A stretch of 64,000 bases of DNA from a virus: IMG/VR virus record IMGVR_UViG_3300028920_000029, positions 62,001 to 126,000 of that record. One strand, given 5' to 3'. The first letter of the stretch is position 1. Every line of letters starts with the position of its first letter. The position numbers were made by a program, and so were the translations under genes. Shown piece after piece: positions 57,159-63,735 of this stretch. The notes under the pieces are model-generated. The model was not told the origin of the DNA and made no database searches. It saw only the letters and a program-made list of their open reading frames with translations.

Positions 57159-57599
57159 TTACGGCTTAAATGGGGCTATTCTGAACAGCTTATGGACTAT
57201 ACTAAATATAGTACGTACTAGGTTACTAAGTAAGCGGTGTGATTTAAGTACTATACCATACCACCATGGGAATAACAAAAGACCTTTGGCTACGGGGTAA
57301 ACATAAGAATGATAGGTTTCTACTCTTGGTTTATATCTTTTATAAACCTTAACTAATCTATATAACTCACTCTCTGGAATCCTACCATTTTGGAAGTCTG
57401 AGCACCCCCAATCTCTTATATTGGAGAATATATACTCAATACATGTAACTGTATACCTCTTGTATATTATCTTTATAGGAGTGGCCGTGTGATGCCTGTG
57501 TATTACGTTATTTTCTTCCAGCCACTTCTTTAGTACTGTCATTATAGTTACGTTGTGGCACTTCCTTATTTTCTTCCAATCCTTAACTAGGTCCATCAT
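57159..57599 (-). CDS. DLVKDW/YKKYKP family protein, copy 1
   Basis: 146 residues; ATG overlaps the previous stop by 4 bp. The first residues MMDLVKDWKKIRKCHNVTIM are encoded by DNA identical to the neighbour over 40 bp. The middle holds ESELYRLVKVYKRYKP, and the C-terminus is aromatic/basic with an amphipathic or membrane-associated helix (GLLLFPWWYGIVL). Function unknown. Confidence 0.6.
   Translation of the reverse strand: MMDLVKDWKKIRKCHNVTIMTVLKKWLEENNVIHRHHTATPIKIIYKRYTVTCIEYIFSNIRDWGCSDFQNGRIPESELYRLVKVYKRYKPRVETYHSYVYPVAKGLLLFPWWYGIVLKSHRLLSNLVRTIFSIVHKLFRIAPFKP
57557..57596 (-). repeat. 40-bp identical gene-start repeat, copy 1
   Basis: Starts GGCACTTCCTTATTTTCTTC on the plus strand and encodes the N-terminus of a DLVKDW protein. 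It is identical to 58000-58039. A recent duplication or gene conversion is likely. Confidence 0.9.
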
Positions 57600-58039
57600 T
57601 TCTTGTTTTCCTGAAACCATATGAAAGCCGTGCTGGTAAACAATCTTATCAGTCCTACAAGCGCACGCGCATACCACGGTATAACCGATATCCAAATAAC
57701 TGTTTCTGTAATAGCTGTGACTTTTGGTTTATACTTTTTATAAGCTGTGGCTACCTGCCACCAAACATCGTCCTCGACATCTCTCATGCTCATATCTATT
57801 CTATTTTGTCTGTTAAACAAATTATAGCGTGCTCGGTCGTAGTCTATGAATATATTGTTGTAACTCGTGCGCCTTCGAAAAAGTGTTAGGATTTCACATC
57901 TCCAGGGGGTTAATTTGCTGCAATATTCCACCTGATGATACTGCCTAATCCCAATTCTAAGTATACTCTTTCGTAATATTGTTATGATCGTTACTATATG
58001 GCACTTCCTTATTTTCTTCCAATCCTTAACTAGGTCCAT
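57596..58039 (-). CDS. DLVKDW/YKKYKP family protein, copy 2
   Basis: 147 residues: MDLVKDWKKIRKCHIVTIIT, a strand region, then WWQVATAYKKYKPKVTAITE and a hydrophobic C-terminal segment (VIWISVIPWYARALVGLIRL). Directly preceded by a GxSxTA protein, as are two other copies. SD AAGGAAGGAACCT. Function unknown; possibly membrane-associated. Confidence 0.6.
   Translation of the reverse strand: MDLVKDWKKIRKCHIVTIITILRKSILRIGIRQYHQVEYCSKLTPWRCEILTLFRRRTSYNNIFIDYDRARYNLFNRQNRIDMSMRDVEDDVWWQVATAYKKYKPKVTAITETVIWISVIPWYARALVGLIRLFTSTAFIWFQENKK
58000..58039 (-). repeat. 40-bp identical gene-start repeat, copy 2
   Basis: Same sequence as 57557-57596. The copies then diverge sharply, which suggests selection or conversion limited to the start region. 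Confidence 0.9.
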
Positions 58040-58065
58040 AGGTTCCTTCCTTTCTTAGTATCGGC

Positions 58066-58425
58066 TTAAACTGGGATGCCGTGGAGGACTCTCCAAAAGG
58101 TATCGTCTTTATTGCTAGTAGTTACTGAGGTTAGGATAAAGGGCCTTCCATAGTTATTTAATAACCACTCTCTTACCTCGTCTCTAGTTGTGCAGGCTAT
58201 TTCAGCCCTATAGTTATTGCGTATATAATTAAGATGATAATGTAGATATTTTTCGTCTACAACAGTAATGTATGTGGTATCATAGTCCACCAGATTGTGC
58301 AGCAAGACTTCTAAAGCGGTCACCGATACCCCTTTCTTTGGATATATACAGGCTGTCCAGGTCCCTAACGGAATCGCCTTAAATAGCCCAAAGTCTTTTT
58401 CCTTTATTGGGTTCTTGGTTTTCAT
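58066..58425 (-). CDS. GxSxTA/LLxNPG family protein
   Basis: 119 residues from the ATG 11 bp after GGAGAG; a GTG start overlapping the previous stop is possible. Strand (WTACIYPKKG), helix VSVTALEVLLHNLVD, strand (YITVVDE), Tyr/Arg segment, helix TRDEVREWLLNNYG and strand (PFILTSV). The motif set is shared with four genes at 61.7-63.7 kb. Predicted ferredoxin-like. Followed by DLVKDW copy 2. Confidence 0.6.
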   Translation of the reverse strand: MKTKNPIKEKDFGLFKAIPLGTWTACIYPKKGVSVTALEVLLHNLVDYDTTYITVVDEKYLHYHLNYIRNNYRAEIACTTRDEVREWLLNNYGRPFILTSVTTSNKDDTFWRVLHGIPV

Positions 58426-58433
58426 GGGCCTAC

Positions 58434-58712
58434 TCACTCTCCCTGTGATTTGATAATATCTTTTATTTCAATTAATGCTTCCTGTTGAATTATCTCTACT
58501 GTTCCAGTATGTTGGTCTATTGTATCACACATAAACTGACACTTTCTTAATGCCTCTTTTATATCCTCAATAACCTTGCCTCGCTGAGATGCTAACTTTA
58601 TTAAATATCTTAATGACATATCACTTCCACAATCCTCACACTCATATACAGGAATAGTAACCACTGCGCCTTCATAATATTTCATTTTACCATTACATTT
58701 AGGACACTTCAT
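58434..58712 (-). CDS. zinc-ribbon protein with helical tail
   Basis: 92 residues. MKCPKCNGKMKYYEG and YECEDCGSDM form a classical CPxC...CxxC ribbon, followed by amphipathic helices with two more Cys (CQFMC). It ends SQGE encoded by GGA GAG TGA, the next gene's SD. Ribbon proteins of this kind are often transcription or RNA factors. Confidence 0.65.
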   Translation of the reverse strand: MKCPKCNGKMKYYEGAVVTIPVYECEDCGSDMSLRYLIKLASQRGKVIEDIKEALRKCQFMCDTIDQHTGTVEIIQQEALIEIKDIIKSQGE

Positions 58713-58786
58713 TTTACTCCTCCTTTATTTTTTTTAATACGGCCACGACCCCGAACTCGACCACGACCACGCCATTGACCTACCAT
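58709..58786 (-). CDS. 25-residue RG-repeat micro-ORF (overlaps another micro-ORF)
   Basis: Encodes MVGQWRGRGRVRGRGRIKKN and a short basic end. Its TGA overlaps the next gene's ATG by 4 bp. It has no good SD. It overlaps, in a different frame, a 23-codon ORF at 58734-58805 that has one. The Arg-Gly repeats would bind nucleic acid if made. Confidence 0.35.
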   Translation of the reverse strand: MVGQWRGRGRVRGRGRIKKNKGGVK

Positions 58787-58805
58787 AAATATTTAAATAT
58801 ATCAT
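58734..58805 (-). CDS. 23-residue micro-ORF with strong SD
   Basis: ATG behind GGAGGAGTGAA, encoding MIYLNIYGRSMAWSWSSSGS and ending WPY. The Trp/Ser repeat comes from the same GGTCGT-type DNA repeat that gives Arg-Gly in the overlapping frame. One of the two frames is probably incidental. Confidence 0.35.
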   Translation of the reverse strand: MIYLNIYGRSMAWSWSSSGSWPY

Positions 58806-58806
58806 T

Positions 58807-59097
58807 TCACTCCTCCTTATTCCTGATAGGACACGTGTCATAATTACACTTATGCCCGTCATTATCTTTATGCTTACATATTACATTTTCAGGCATTCCA
58901 CTTGTGTCTATTACATATTTTCTATGTTGACAATTCTTTTGCCAGTTCTCCCACATATCCTTACTCCCCTGTTCGTATGCCTTATTCTTTTCTGCTTCCA
59001 TTTCTTCTTCAATACTTTCTGCCTCATCAAAACTTCCTGCATACTTTAATCGCCTTTTACAATTTTCTATTTCTTCTTTTATTTCTTTTTTATCCAT
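58807..59097 (-). CDS. helical protein with C-terminal Cys/His zinc site
   Basis: 96 residues from the ATG behind GGAGAGTGAGTGAT. Acidic/basic helices (KKEIKEEIENCKRRLKYAGS, EEEMEAEKNKAYEQG) then CQHRKYVI, CKHKDNDGHKC and CPIRNKE, a Cys/His-rich metal site. Common phage zinc proteins show this CxHx...C-x-P pattern. Function unknown. Confidence 0.6.
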   Translation of the reverse strand: MDKKEIKEEIENCKRRLKYAGSFDEAESIEEEMEAEKNKAYEQGSKDMWENWQKNCQHRKYVIDTSGMPENVICKHKDNDGHKCNYDTCPIRNKEE

Positions 59098-59102
59098 ATC
59101 AC

Positions 59103-59312
59103 TCACTCTCCTTTATTGTTAGGTTTAAATTGTCTGCAATACTTACCGCCCTCTAAAACTCTCCCCATTTGAGGTATTGGAGCCTTACACCCAAAAGTCT
59201 TTCTCGTGCCAGCCGCGATCCTTAATCCTGACGCCTTAAAAGCTTTGGACGCCTCGTTAGTAATCGTATACCTCCCTCTATAAAAGTATCTGCACTTTGC
59301 GCACCTGCTCAT
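59103..59312 (-). CDS. small Cys-rich basic protein
   Basis: 69 residues: CAKCRYFYRGRY near the start, CKAP in the middle and GKYCRQFKPNNKGE at the end. Spaced cysteines CxxCxYF...C...YCxxFK resemble small phage proteins with one zinc. The NKGE end arises from the next SD. Confidence 0.6.
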   Translation of the reverse strand: MSRCAKCRYFYRGRYTITNEASKAFKASGLRIAAGTRKTFGCKAPIPQMGRVLEGGKYCRQFKPNNKGE

Positions 59313-59587
59313 TTTTTAACTCCCTCATCTATTAAAGTCGCACCTAGGGCCGCTAAAACAAAAAACGGTCCGAAACCTATTACTACCATACCTACCAAAC
59401 TTCCAAATACTTTTGTAATATACCAAAATTGGGCGAAAAAATTGCACGGGTTTTCTGGCTGCTCTATAGCCATAATCGGCGCTTGGTGGTTACTGTTATA
59501 ACACTCCATGGCTGTCGCAAAACTTATTACGTATACTATACCCAGTATACAAACTAAAACTCCTAAAACAATCTTTGTTATATTCAT
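59309..59587 (-). CDS. membrane protein with two transmembrane helices
   Basis: 92 residues. Helix at 4-26 (KIVLGVLVCILGIVYVISFA), a 30-residue polar loop with two Cys (ECYNSNHQAP...PENPCNFF), and helix at 62-85 (GSLVGMVVIGFGPFFVLAAL). The loop cysteines could form a disulfide outside the cytoplasm. Function unknown. Confidence 0.6.
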   Translation of the reverse strand: MNITKIVLGVLVCILGIVYVISFATAMECYNSNHQAPIMAIEQPENPCNFFAQFWYITKVFGSLVGMVVIGFGPFFVLAALGATLIDEGVKK

Positions 59588-59668
59588 ATCTTCTCCTTTA
59601 GTTTAAGTGACACGTCTCAACCTACAGCACGTGGAGCAGTCGAACGCGACCATGTTTAACGAGGTCAA

Positions 59669-60415
59669 TCACTCCCCGCCACGTTTACGGTGGGAAATCC
59701 CACACGTGGCACTTTTAGTTTTTTCTTCCCGCAAAGCCTTAGTACAATGATGCTGCAAGTTTGACGGAGACACGTTGTATATAACACTTAACTCCGCCCA
59801 CGTTAATTTCTTTCGCAGCATCATTATATTTTTCGTGTCTTCCATCGATATTTTTGGTATACGTTTTACTCCGTAATCGCGCAAAGCCTGTCTTACCCGC
59901 TGCTCCGACCTAGATAGCTTATCCGCCGTTTCTCTTATAGATAGCCCCGCATTGTGTGCTCTTAAAATCTCTTTATCTATTTCCTTTCCTTGCTCCACTT
60001 TTATGTTCTTTTGTACAGAATAGTGCGTTCTGTGTGTCCACGATACTACGGATTCTGGAAGCCTTAGCTTTTTGCCTATCTCCTTAAATGATATGTTATT
60101 CTTTCTATAGGTGTCTATTACCTCCGCTCTTTTACTAAGCGACGAGGTTTTCTCTATGGAAGATTTGTACCATAAAGTAGCTGCGGCTTTGGGACCGTAT
60201 TTGTTAAGTAATGTTTTGTATTTCGGTTTTTCTTTAGCGATGTATCTTAGCAACTCCTTAAGGTATTCTTTGTTTTTACTAGGCTTCGCTTTAACGAAGT
60301 GTACCTTCATTGTTGACCTACACGTTTTAGTTTTTTCTTCTGCAGCTCTATGGGTACTACCATTAGCCAACAACGTCACCCATCTATCTAAAAGTCTTTC
60401 CCTGTGTTTAGTCAT
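59669..60415 (-). CDS. multi-helix-turn-helix DNA-binding protein
   Basis: 248 residues. Three HTH motifs are visible at about 107-130 (ISFKEIGKKLRLPESVVSW), 157-182 (LSIRETADKLSRSEQRVRQA) and 203-226 (LTWAELSVIYNVSPSNLQHH). A fourth is possible at 20-40. The arrangement resembles transposase or sigma-like HTH arrays but without a catalytic domain. It could be a repressor or late regulator. SD AGGTAGGGGTT. Confidence 0.7.
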   Translation of the reverse strand: MTKHRERLLDRWVTLLANGSTHRAAEEKTKTCRSTMKVHFVKAKPSKNKEYLKELLRYIAKEKPKYKTLLNKYGPKAAATLWYKSSIEKTSSLSKRAEVIDTYRKNNISFKEIGKKLRLPESVVSWTHRTHYSVQKNIKVEQGKEIDKEILRAHNAGLSIRETADKLSRSEQRVRQALRDYGVKRIPKISMEDTKNIMMLRKKLTWAELSVIYNVSPSNLQHHCTKALREEKTKSATCGISHRKRGGE

Positions 60416-60420
60416 AACCC

Positions 60421-60753
60421 CTACCTCTGTTGAGGAGATATAGCAAACGTTGCCACGTCCCCTTGTATACTATTACTTACCCTTGTTTTTTCTCCGTGAG
60501 ATATCTTTGCTTTTCTCTCTATACTCTCCACTATCTTTACCCACGTACTAATATGCTTTACGGAATCTTTCGGTTGTATGAGTATTTTAAACCCTAATGT
60601 GTACGCGTCTGCTTGGTACGCTAAAGACGTAATAAACTCTTTTAAAGGTATTAAAGTTATTACGTCATGTATTACTCCTATGTTAATAAATACCTTACAA
60701 TCTCCTTCCTCTAACCTGGATAAGTAATCATATAACCCTTCTTCCGTTAACAT
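60421..60753 (-). CDS. unknown 110-residue alpha/beta protein
   Basis: Helix (EEGLYDYLSRLEEG), strand (CKVFINIGV), strand (DVITLIPL), helix (KEFITSLAYQADAY), strand (GFKILIQPK), helix (WVKIVESIERKAK). Part of the order matches the recurrent small-protein fold. SD AAGGAGAAGTGAA, which overlaps the end of the frameshifted gene. Not recognised. Confidence 0.5.
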   Translation of the reverse strand: MLTEEGLYDYLSRLEEGDCKVFINIGVIHDVITLIPLKEFITSLAYQADAYTLGFKILIQPKDSVKHISTWVKIVESIERKAKISHGEKTRVSNSIQGDVATFAISPQQR

Positions 60754-60754
60754 T

Positions 60755-60921
60755 TCACTTCTCCTTTGGTAATATAAATGTTGGAAGGCCTTCCTTTTTT
60801 AAACGAATTTCTATTTGCTTCCATTGGTCTTTCACCTTTTGTATATCTTCTGGCCCATCACCATCGTATATAGGTAATTTTCATCACACTCAGACCATTC
60901 ATAAAACTTAAGTTCTCTCAT
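60755..60921 (-). pseudogene. frameshifted small gene (about 55 codons)
   Basis: From the ATG, MRELKFYEWSECDENYLY is read in one frame and would stop at 60832. Shifting by -1 near 60868 continues without interruption as YDGDGPEDIQKVKDQWKQIE and ends EGLPTFILPKEK at 60755. Composition and the perfect SD for the next gene at the end show both parts belong together. Either a one-base deletion, a sequence error, or an unusual frameshift at TATATA. No canonical slippery heptamer. Confidence 0.7.
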
Positions 60922-60924
60922 AGT

Positions 60925-61032
60925 TCACTCTCCCTTGTTTATTAAACATTCTATTAGTGCTACTATTAATGCTACTATTAGTAAAGTTGCGAAAACTGCT
61001 AGTCCTGCTGCTATATGGCAATCACCTTCCAT
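60925..61032 (-). CDS. 35-residue membrane microprotein with repeated LIVA
   Basis: ORF behind AAGGAGGAGTGATAACA. MEGDCHIAAGLAVFATLLIV then ALIVALIECL make one transmembrane helix; the LIVA part is coded by a short TACTATTA-type repeat. Ends NKGE encoded by the next SD. Function unknown. Confidence 0.55.
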   Translation of the reverse strand: MEGDCHIAAGLAVFATLLIVALIVALIECLINKGE

Positions 61033-61047
61033 TGTTATCACTCCTCC

Positions 61048-61260
61048 TTATCTGTACTTGGATATAATCTTAAACACTGCTTTGTTAAACTCTTCTGATG
61101 TCATACTTAAATTGGGTTCTTGATATAGTTCCTCAATCTCTTTAATAACTTTAGATAGCCTTGCTTTGTATCTTTTCTTACACTTATCCCAACCCTCTTT
61201 ATACCCATCTTTATAACTGTCACCTTCTTCAAATATTACTCCTGAAATTTCCTTAGTCAT
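61048..61260 (-). CDS. unknown 70-residue helical protein
   Basis: Starts with a strand (EISGVIFEEGDSYKDGYKEG), then a basic helix (WDKCKKRYKARLSKVIKEI) and a C-terminal helix (SEEFNKAVFKIISKY). SD AAAGGAGGAGTA. No family recognised. Confidence 0.55.
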   Translation of the reverse strand: MTKEISGVIFEEGDSYKDGYKEGWDKCKKRYKARLSKVIKEIEELYQEPNLSMTSEEFNKAVFKIISKYR

Positions 61261-61288
61261 TACTCCTCCTTTTCTACCCCACTGTATC

Positions 61289-61750
61289 CTATGTGTCGTC
61301 TTTTGGATCCTTTGGGTTTACTGGTCTCCAAGAAAAGAACCTATCCCATATTCTAATATACATATCTATAAAGAAGTTTGTCGGTTGACCTACTAGGTCG
61401 AAGGTTTCTATGTACTTGGTAGGTGAATACCTGGTTATTGGTCTTTTCTTCTTATAGGTTTTTGCAACAGTATACCAAGCTAACTCAGGTATTTCTCCCG
61501 CTCTGGACGTAGGATACGACCAAATTTTATTAAATCTGTAATTTACTTGTAGCGCTATTCCTCGGTTTTTGTTGCTTAACGTTTCTAAAAACAGTATCTG
61601 TATAGTGGGTCCGAACTTTAGTGTACACGATATTTTTCTGTAGCCATTTGTGTCCTTAGCATGTAGCCATCTCTTTAAAAGCGCCATAACAGTAATAGTG
61701 CTCATCTTCCTTATCCTCTTCCAATCTTTAACTAAGTCTATTCCTGCCAT
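61289..61750 (-). CDS. DLVKDW/YKKYKP family protein, copy 3
   Basis: 153 residues: MAGIDLVKDWKRIRKMSTIT at the start, ALLKRWL, strand-rich middle, LAWYTVAKTYKKKRPITRY, then aromatic/hydrophobic segments. It overlaps the preceding GxSxTA gene by 13 bp, repeating the pairing seen near 58 kb. SD AAAGGAAGTGTTTCC. Function unknown. Confidence 0.6.
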   Translation of the reverse strand: MAGIDLVKDWKRIRKMSTITVMALLKRWLHAKDTNGYRKISCTLKFGPTIQILFLETLSNKNRGIALQVNYRFNKIWSYPTSRAGEIPELAWYTVAKTYKKKRPITRYSPTKYIETFDLVGQPTNFFIDMYIRIWDRFFSWRPVNPKDPKDDT

Positions 61751-62085
61751 GGAAACACTTCCTTTCTCTCACACAGGTCTAAGTATGACTTCAGTAAATC
61801 GATATTCCACACACACGCATGTATTTCTTTACCTGGGTTCTTAAGTATGTATGATGCTATGCTATCCCTAGTATTGTACTCGGTTAGGTTCCCATCCCCG
61901 TTTATATTATATAACTGTGCTCCTGAAAAAACTTTTAATATATTAGCCGCTATAGCAGTGGCTGATAAGCCTTTCTTAGGAATTATTACCATGCGCTCGT
62001 CTAATCCAGCCTCCAAATAAAAAAACTTGTGCTCATACTTGCAGCTAGTATGCCTATTAAATATGTCCCTCCAACTATTGTTCAT
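61738..62085 (-). CDS. GxSxTA/LLxNPG family protein
   Basis: 115 residues. Strand (ERMVIIPKKG), helix LSATAIAANILKVF, strand (AQLYNINGDG), helix TRDSIASYILKNPG, strand (EIHACVWNID). Overlaps its upstream neighbour by 11 bp and its downstream DLVKDW partner by 13 bp, so the three are probably co-translated. Function unknown. Confidence 0.6.
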   Translation of the reverse strand: MNNSWRDIFNRHTSCKYEHKFFYLEAGLDERMVIIPKKGLSATAIAANILKVFSGAQLYNINGDGNLTEYNTRDSIASYILKNPGKEIHACVWNIDLLKSYLDLCERKEVFPWQE

Positions 62086-62593
62086 CGTTATTCCCCTTAG
62101 GCTCTCGCGGCCAAAGACCGAGTTTAGTTTTTATCACATACCATACCCGCATTATTGCTATCCGTATCTTAACGACTATCCCCATAAACATAAGTATTGG
62201 ATACGTTTTAAATTGGGCTATAGTTAGTGTTATTATCCTGCCGCTGCCATCGTTATGCGTTAGAATATTATTCTTTTCGATACGCATCGTCGGCTTATAC
62301 TTTTTATACCTTAAGGCCATAGTATATAAATCTTCCTCCGTCGATTCTTCTGACGGTACCGCCATGCGTCCTCCGCTAAAGTCATACCACGATGTTGTAA
62401 CGTATACACTACCGTCATCCCGCAAACTAAAGAATAGGGTAGTTCTTTTTACTTTAAATGGCTTCTCAAGTTCTGCTACTGTTATTTGGTAATATATAAT
62501 ATTATCGGACTTCTTTACCCACCGAAGCATTAGCTTCATTATAGTTATAACGCTGTATTTTTTAATTATGTTGTAATCTTTTATTAAGTCCAT
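62075..62593 (-). CDS. DLVKDW/YKKYKP family protein, copy 4
   Basis: 172 residues: MDLIKDYNIIKKYSVITIMK, then LMLRWVKKSD, strands (TTLFFSLRDDGSVYVTTS), EEDLYTMALRYKKYKPTMRI and a hydrophobic basic C-terminal part (ILMFMGIVVKIRIAIMRVW). The most divergent copy. It abuts the upstream GxSxTA gene. Function unknown. Confidence 0.6.
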   Translation of the reverse strand: MDLIKDYNIIKKYSVITIMKLMLRWVKKSDNIIYYQITVAELEKPFKVKRTTLFFSLRDDGSVYVTTSWYDFSGGRMAVPSEESTEEDLYTMALRYKKYKPTMRIEKNNILTHNDGSGRIITLTIAQFKTYPILMFMGIVVKIRIAIMRVWYVIKTKLGLWPREPKGNNDEQ

Positions 62594-62929
62594 TTATTCC
62601 TCACTAACAATTTTTGCGAAGAAAGGCTCCCCTGGATTATCTAGTAGCCACTCCTTAAACTCATCTTCGCTAGTAAAATACTCTTCATCTTTCGCCCCTT
62701 TGATGGCGGCGCTCTTTATTATAAAAATTTGGTGTGGGTGCGACTTCTTTATATCGGCCACCGCAGCCGTTATGCTTACGCCTTCCTTTATAGTAAATTT
62801 TACTATGGAGGCAAATGTGCCATTACCATACTTAGCCGTCAGTATATTTGCCCTTCCTTCTCCCAGGTACTCCATAGTGTGATATCTATAGGCTAATATC
62901 TTCCTGGCAAACTTAAAGTTTAAGGCCAC
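62594..62929 (-). CDS. GxSxTA/LLxNPG family protein
   Basis: 111 residues, GTG start behind AAGGAGGTAAAG. Strand (ASIVKFTIKEG), helix VSITAAVADIKKSH, strand (QIFIIKSAAI), strand (EEYFTS), helix EDEFKEWLLDNPG, strand (PFFAKIVSEE). The best example of the family and of the predicted beta-alpha-beta-beta-alpha-beta fold. Function unknown. Confidence 0.62.
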   Translation of the reverse strand: MALNFKFARKILAYRYHTMEYLGEGRANILTAKYGNGTFASIVKFTIKEGVSITAAVADIKKSHPHQIFIIKSAAIKGAKDEEYFTSEDEFKEWLLDNPGEPFFAKIVSEE

Positions 62930-62939
62930 CTTTACCTCC

Positions 62940-63233
62940 TTATTTTATATCCAAATAGTTTTCACTAAAACGGCTACTAACGGCTATTCTAAATGTTGGG
63001 GGCTTTTTGTTTCGATCTTTATAATGTATATACCACCTACAAAATACATCTGGTGTACGGAATTGACTGGTATCTTTATAAGGCATCCAAAAATTATATC
63101 GCTTATCAAGATACTTAAGTAGCGCAGTTATACTAACCGTTGGCTTTGGGGTTACCTCATATATACTGTTGACTGTTGACGGTCCACCTCCCCTAAAATC
63201 AACTGTACAAATAATATTATCTTCTTCTATCAT
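62940..63233 (-). CDS. GxSxTA/LLxNPG family protein (divergent)
   Basis: 97 residues. Strand (IYEVTPKPT), helix VSITALLKYLDKRYN, aromatic strand (FWMPYKD), helix (TPDVFCRWYIHYKDR), strand (TFRIAVSS). The SITA helix start is kept while the NPG turn is replaced by a Lys/Pro loop. ATG overlaps the upstream stop by 4 bp. Confidence 0.58.
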   Translation of the reverse strand: MIEEDNIICTVDFRGGGPSTVNSIYEVTPKPTVSITALLKYLDKRYNFWMPYKDTSQFRTPDVFCRWYIHYKDRNKKPPTFRIAVSSRFSENYLDIK

Positions 63234-63430
63234 CTTTGAGCCTTATTCTTTGGCCATCGGTTAGGTTTTTCGTCTTGGTTAATTTCTACTGACGGACCTG
63301 GTATACCATCCTCAACTTTTACGTGAACGGGGCACCCAAAATGCCAATACACCTTAACGGGCCTTGTTGGATCCTGAACCCAATAGCCTCCAGGATACTC
63401 TTCTTCTATACTTTTAGGTAGCTTACTCAT
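63230..63430 (-). CDS. unknown 66-residue Pro/Trp-rich protein
   Basis: EEEYPGGYWVQDPTRPVKVY, WHFGCPVHVKVEDG, then a basic end NRWPKNKAQR. Short strands with prolines suggest a small WW-like or extended domain. Four-base overlaps on both sides place it in the same co-translated cluster as the GxSxTA genes. Confidence 0.55.
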   Translation of the reverse strand: MSKLPKSIEEEYPGGYWVQDPTRPVKVYWHFGCPVHVKVEDGIPGPSVEINQDEKPNRWPKNKAQR

Positions 63431-63735
63431 TGTTTCCTCCTAGGTATTGCTTGATTAGGTTGAATAGTAAAGTTTCCTCCAGAAGCACAAAGATCTTTTA
63501 CGGTAGTGACTCTAAATTCTTTACCAGGGTTATCCAGTAGCCAGCGCTTAAACGTATTTGGGTTGGGTTTTAACACTAACCTACCCTCAATCGACTCAGC
63601 AAACGTCTTGTTTAATTCCGCTAATACTGCGGTTGCCGACGGGGTTCCTAGTGGTGTTATTTTCCACCTACGCTCACCAAGCCAACTGCCCACACCGTCG
63701 TCTGTTATTTCCTCAGTCTTAAATATTTTACTCAC
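63427..63735 (-). CDS. GxSxTA/LLxNPG family protein
   Basis: 102 residues from the GTG behind GAAGGTGTGTTCA (GTG AGT AAA). Strand (RRWKITPLG), helix PSATAVLAELNKTF, strand (RLVLKPN), helix TFKRWLLDNPG, strand (EFRVTTV), then a Cys/Ser tail. It overlaps the preceding gene by 8 bp. A GTG three codons earlier is possible. Function unknown. Confidence 0.6.
   Translation of the reverse strand: MSKIFKTEEITDDGVGSWLGERRWKITPLGTPSATAVLAELNKTFAESIEGRLVLKPNPNTFKRWLLDNPGKEFRVTTVKDLCASGGNFTIQPNQAIPRRKQ

Noticed and set aside
57596-57695. longer start for the first DLVKDW gene
   Set aside because: The extension overlaps the neighbouring gene by 100 bp and lacks an SD, whereas the ATG at 57599 is coupled by ATGA and matches the paralogues.
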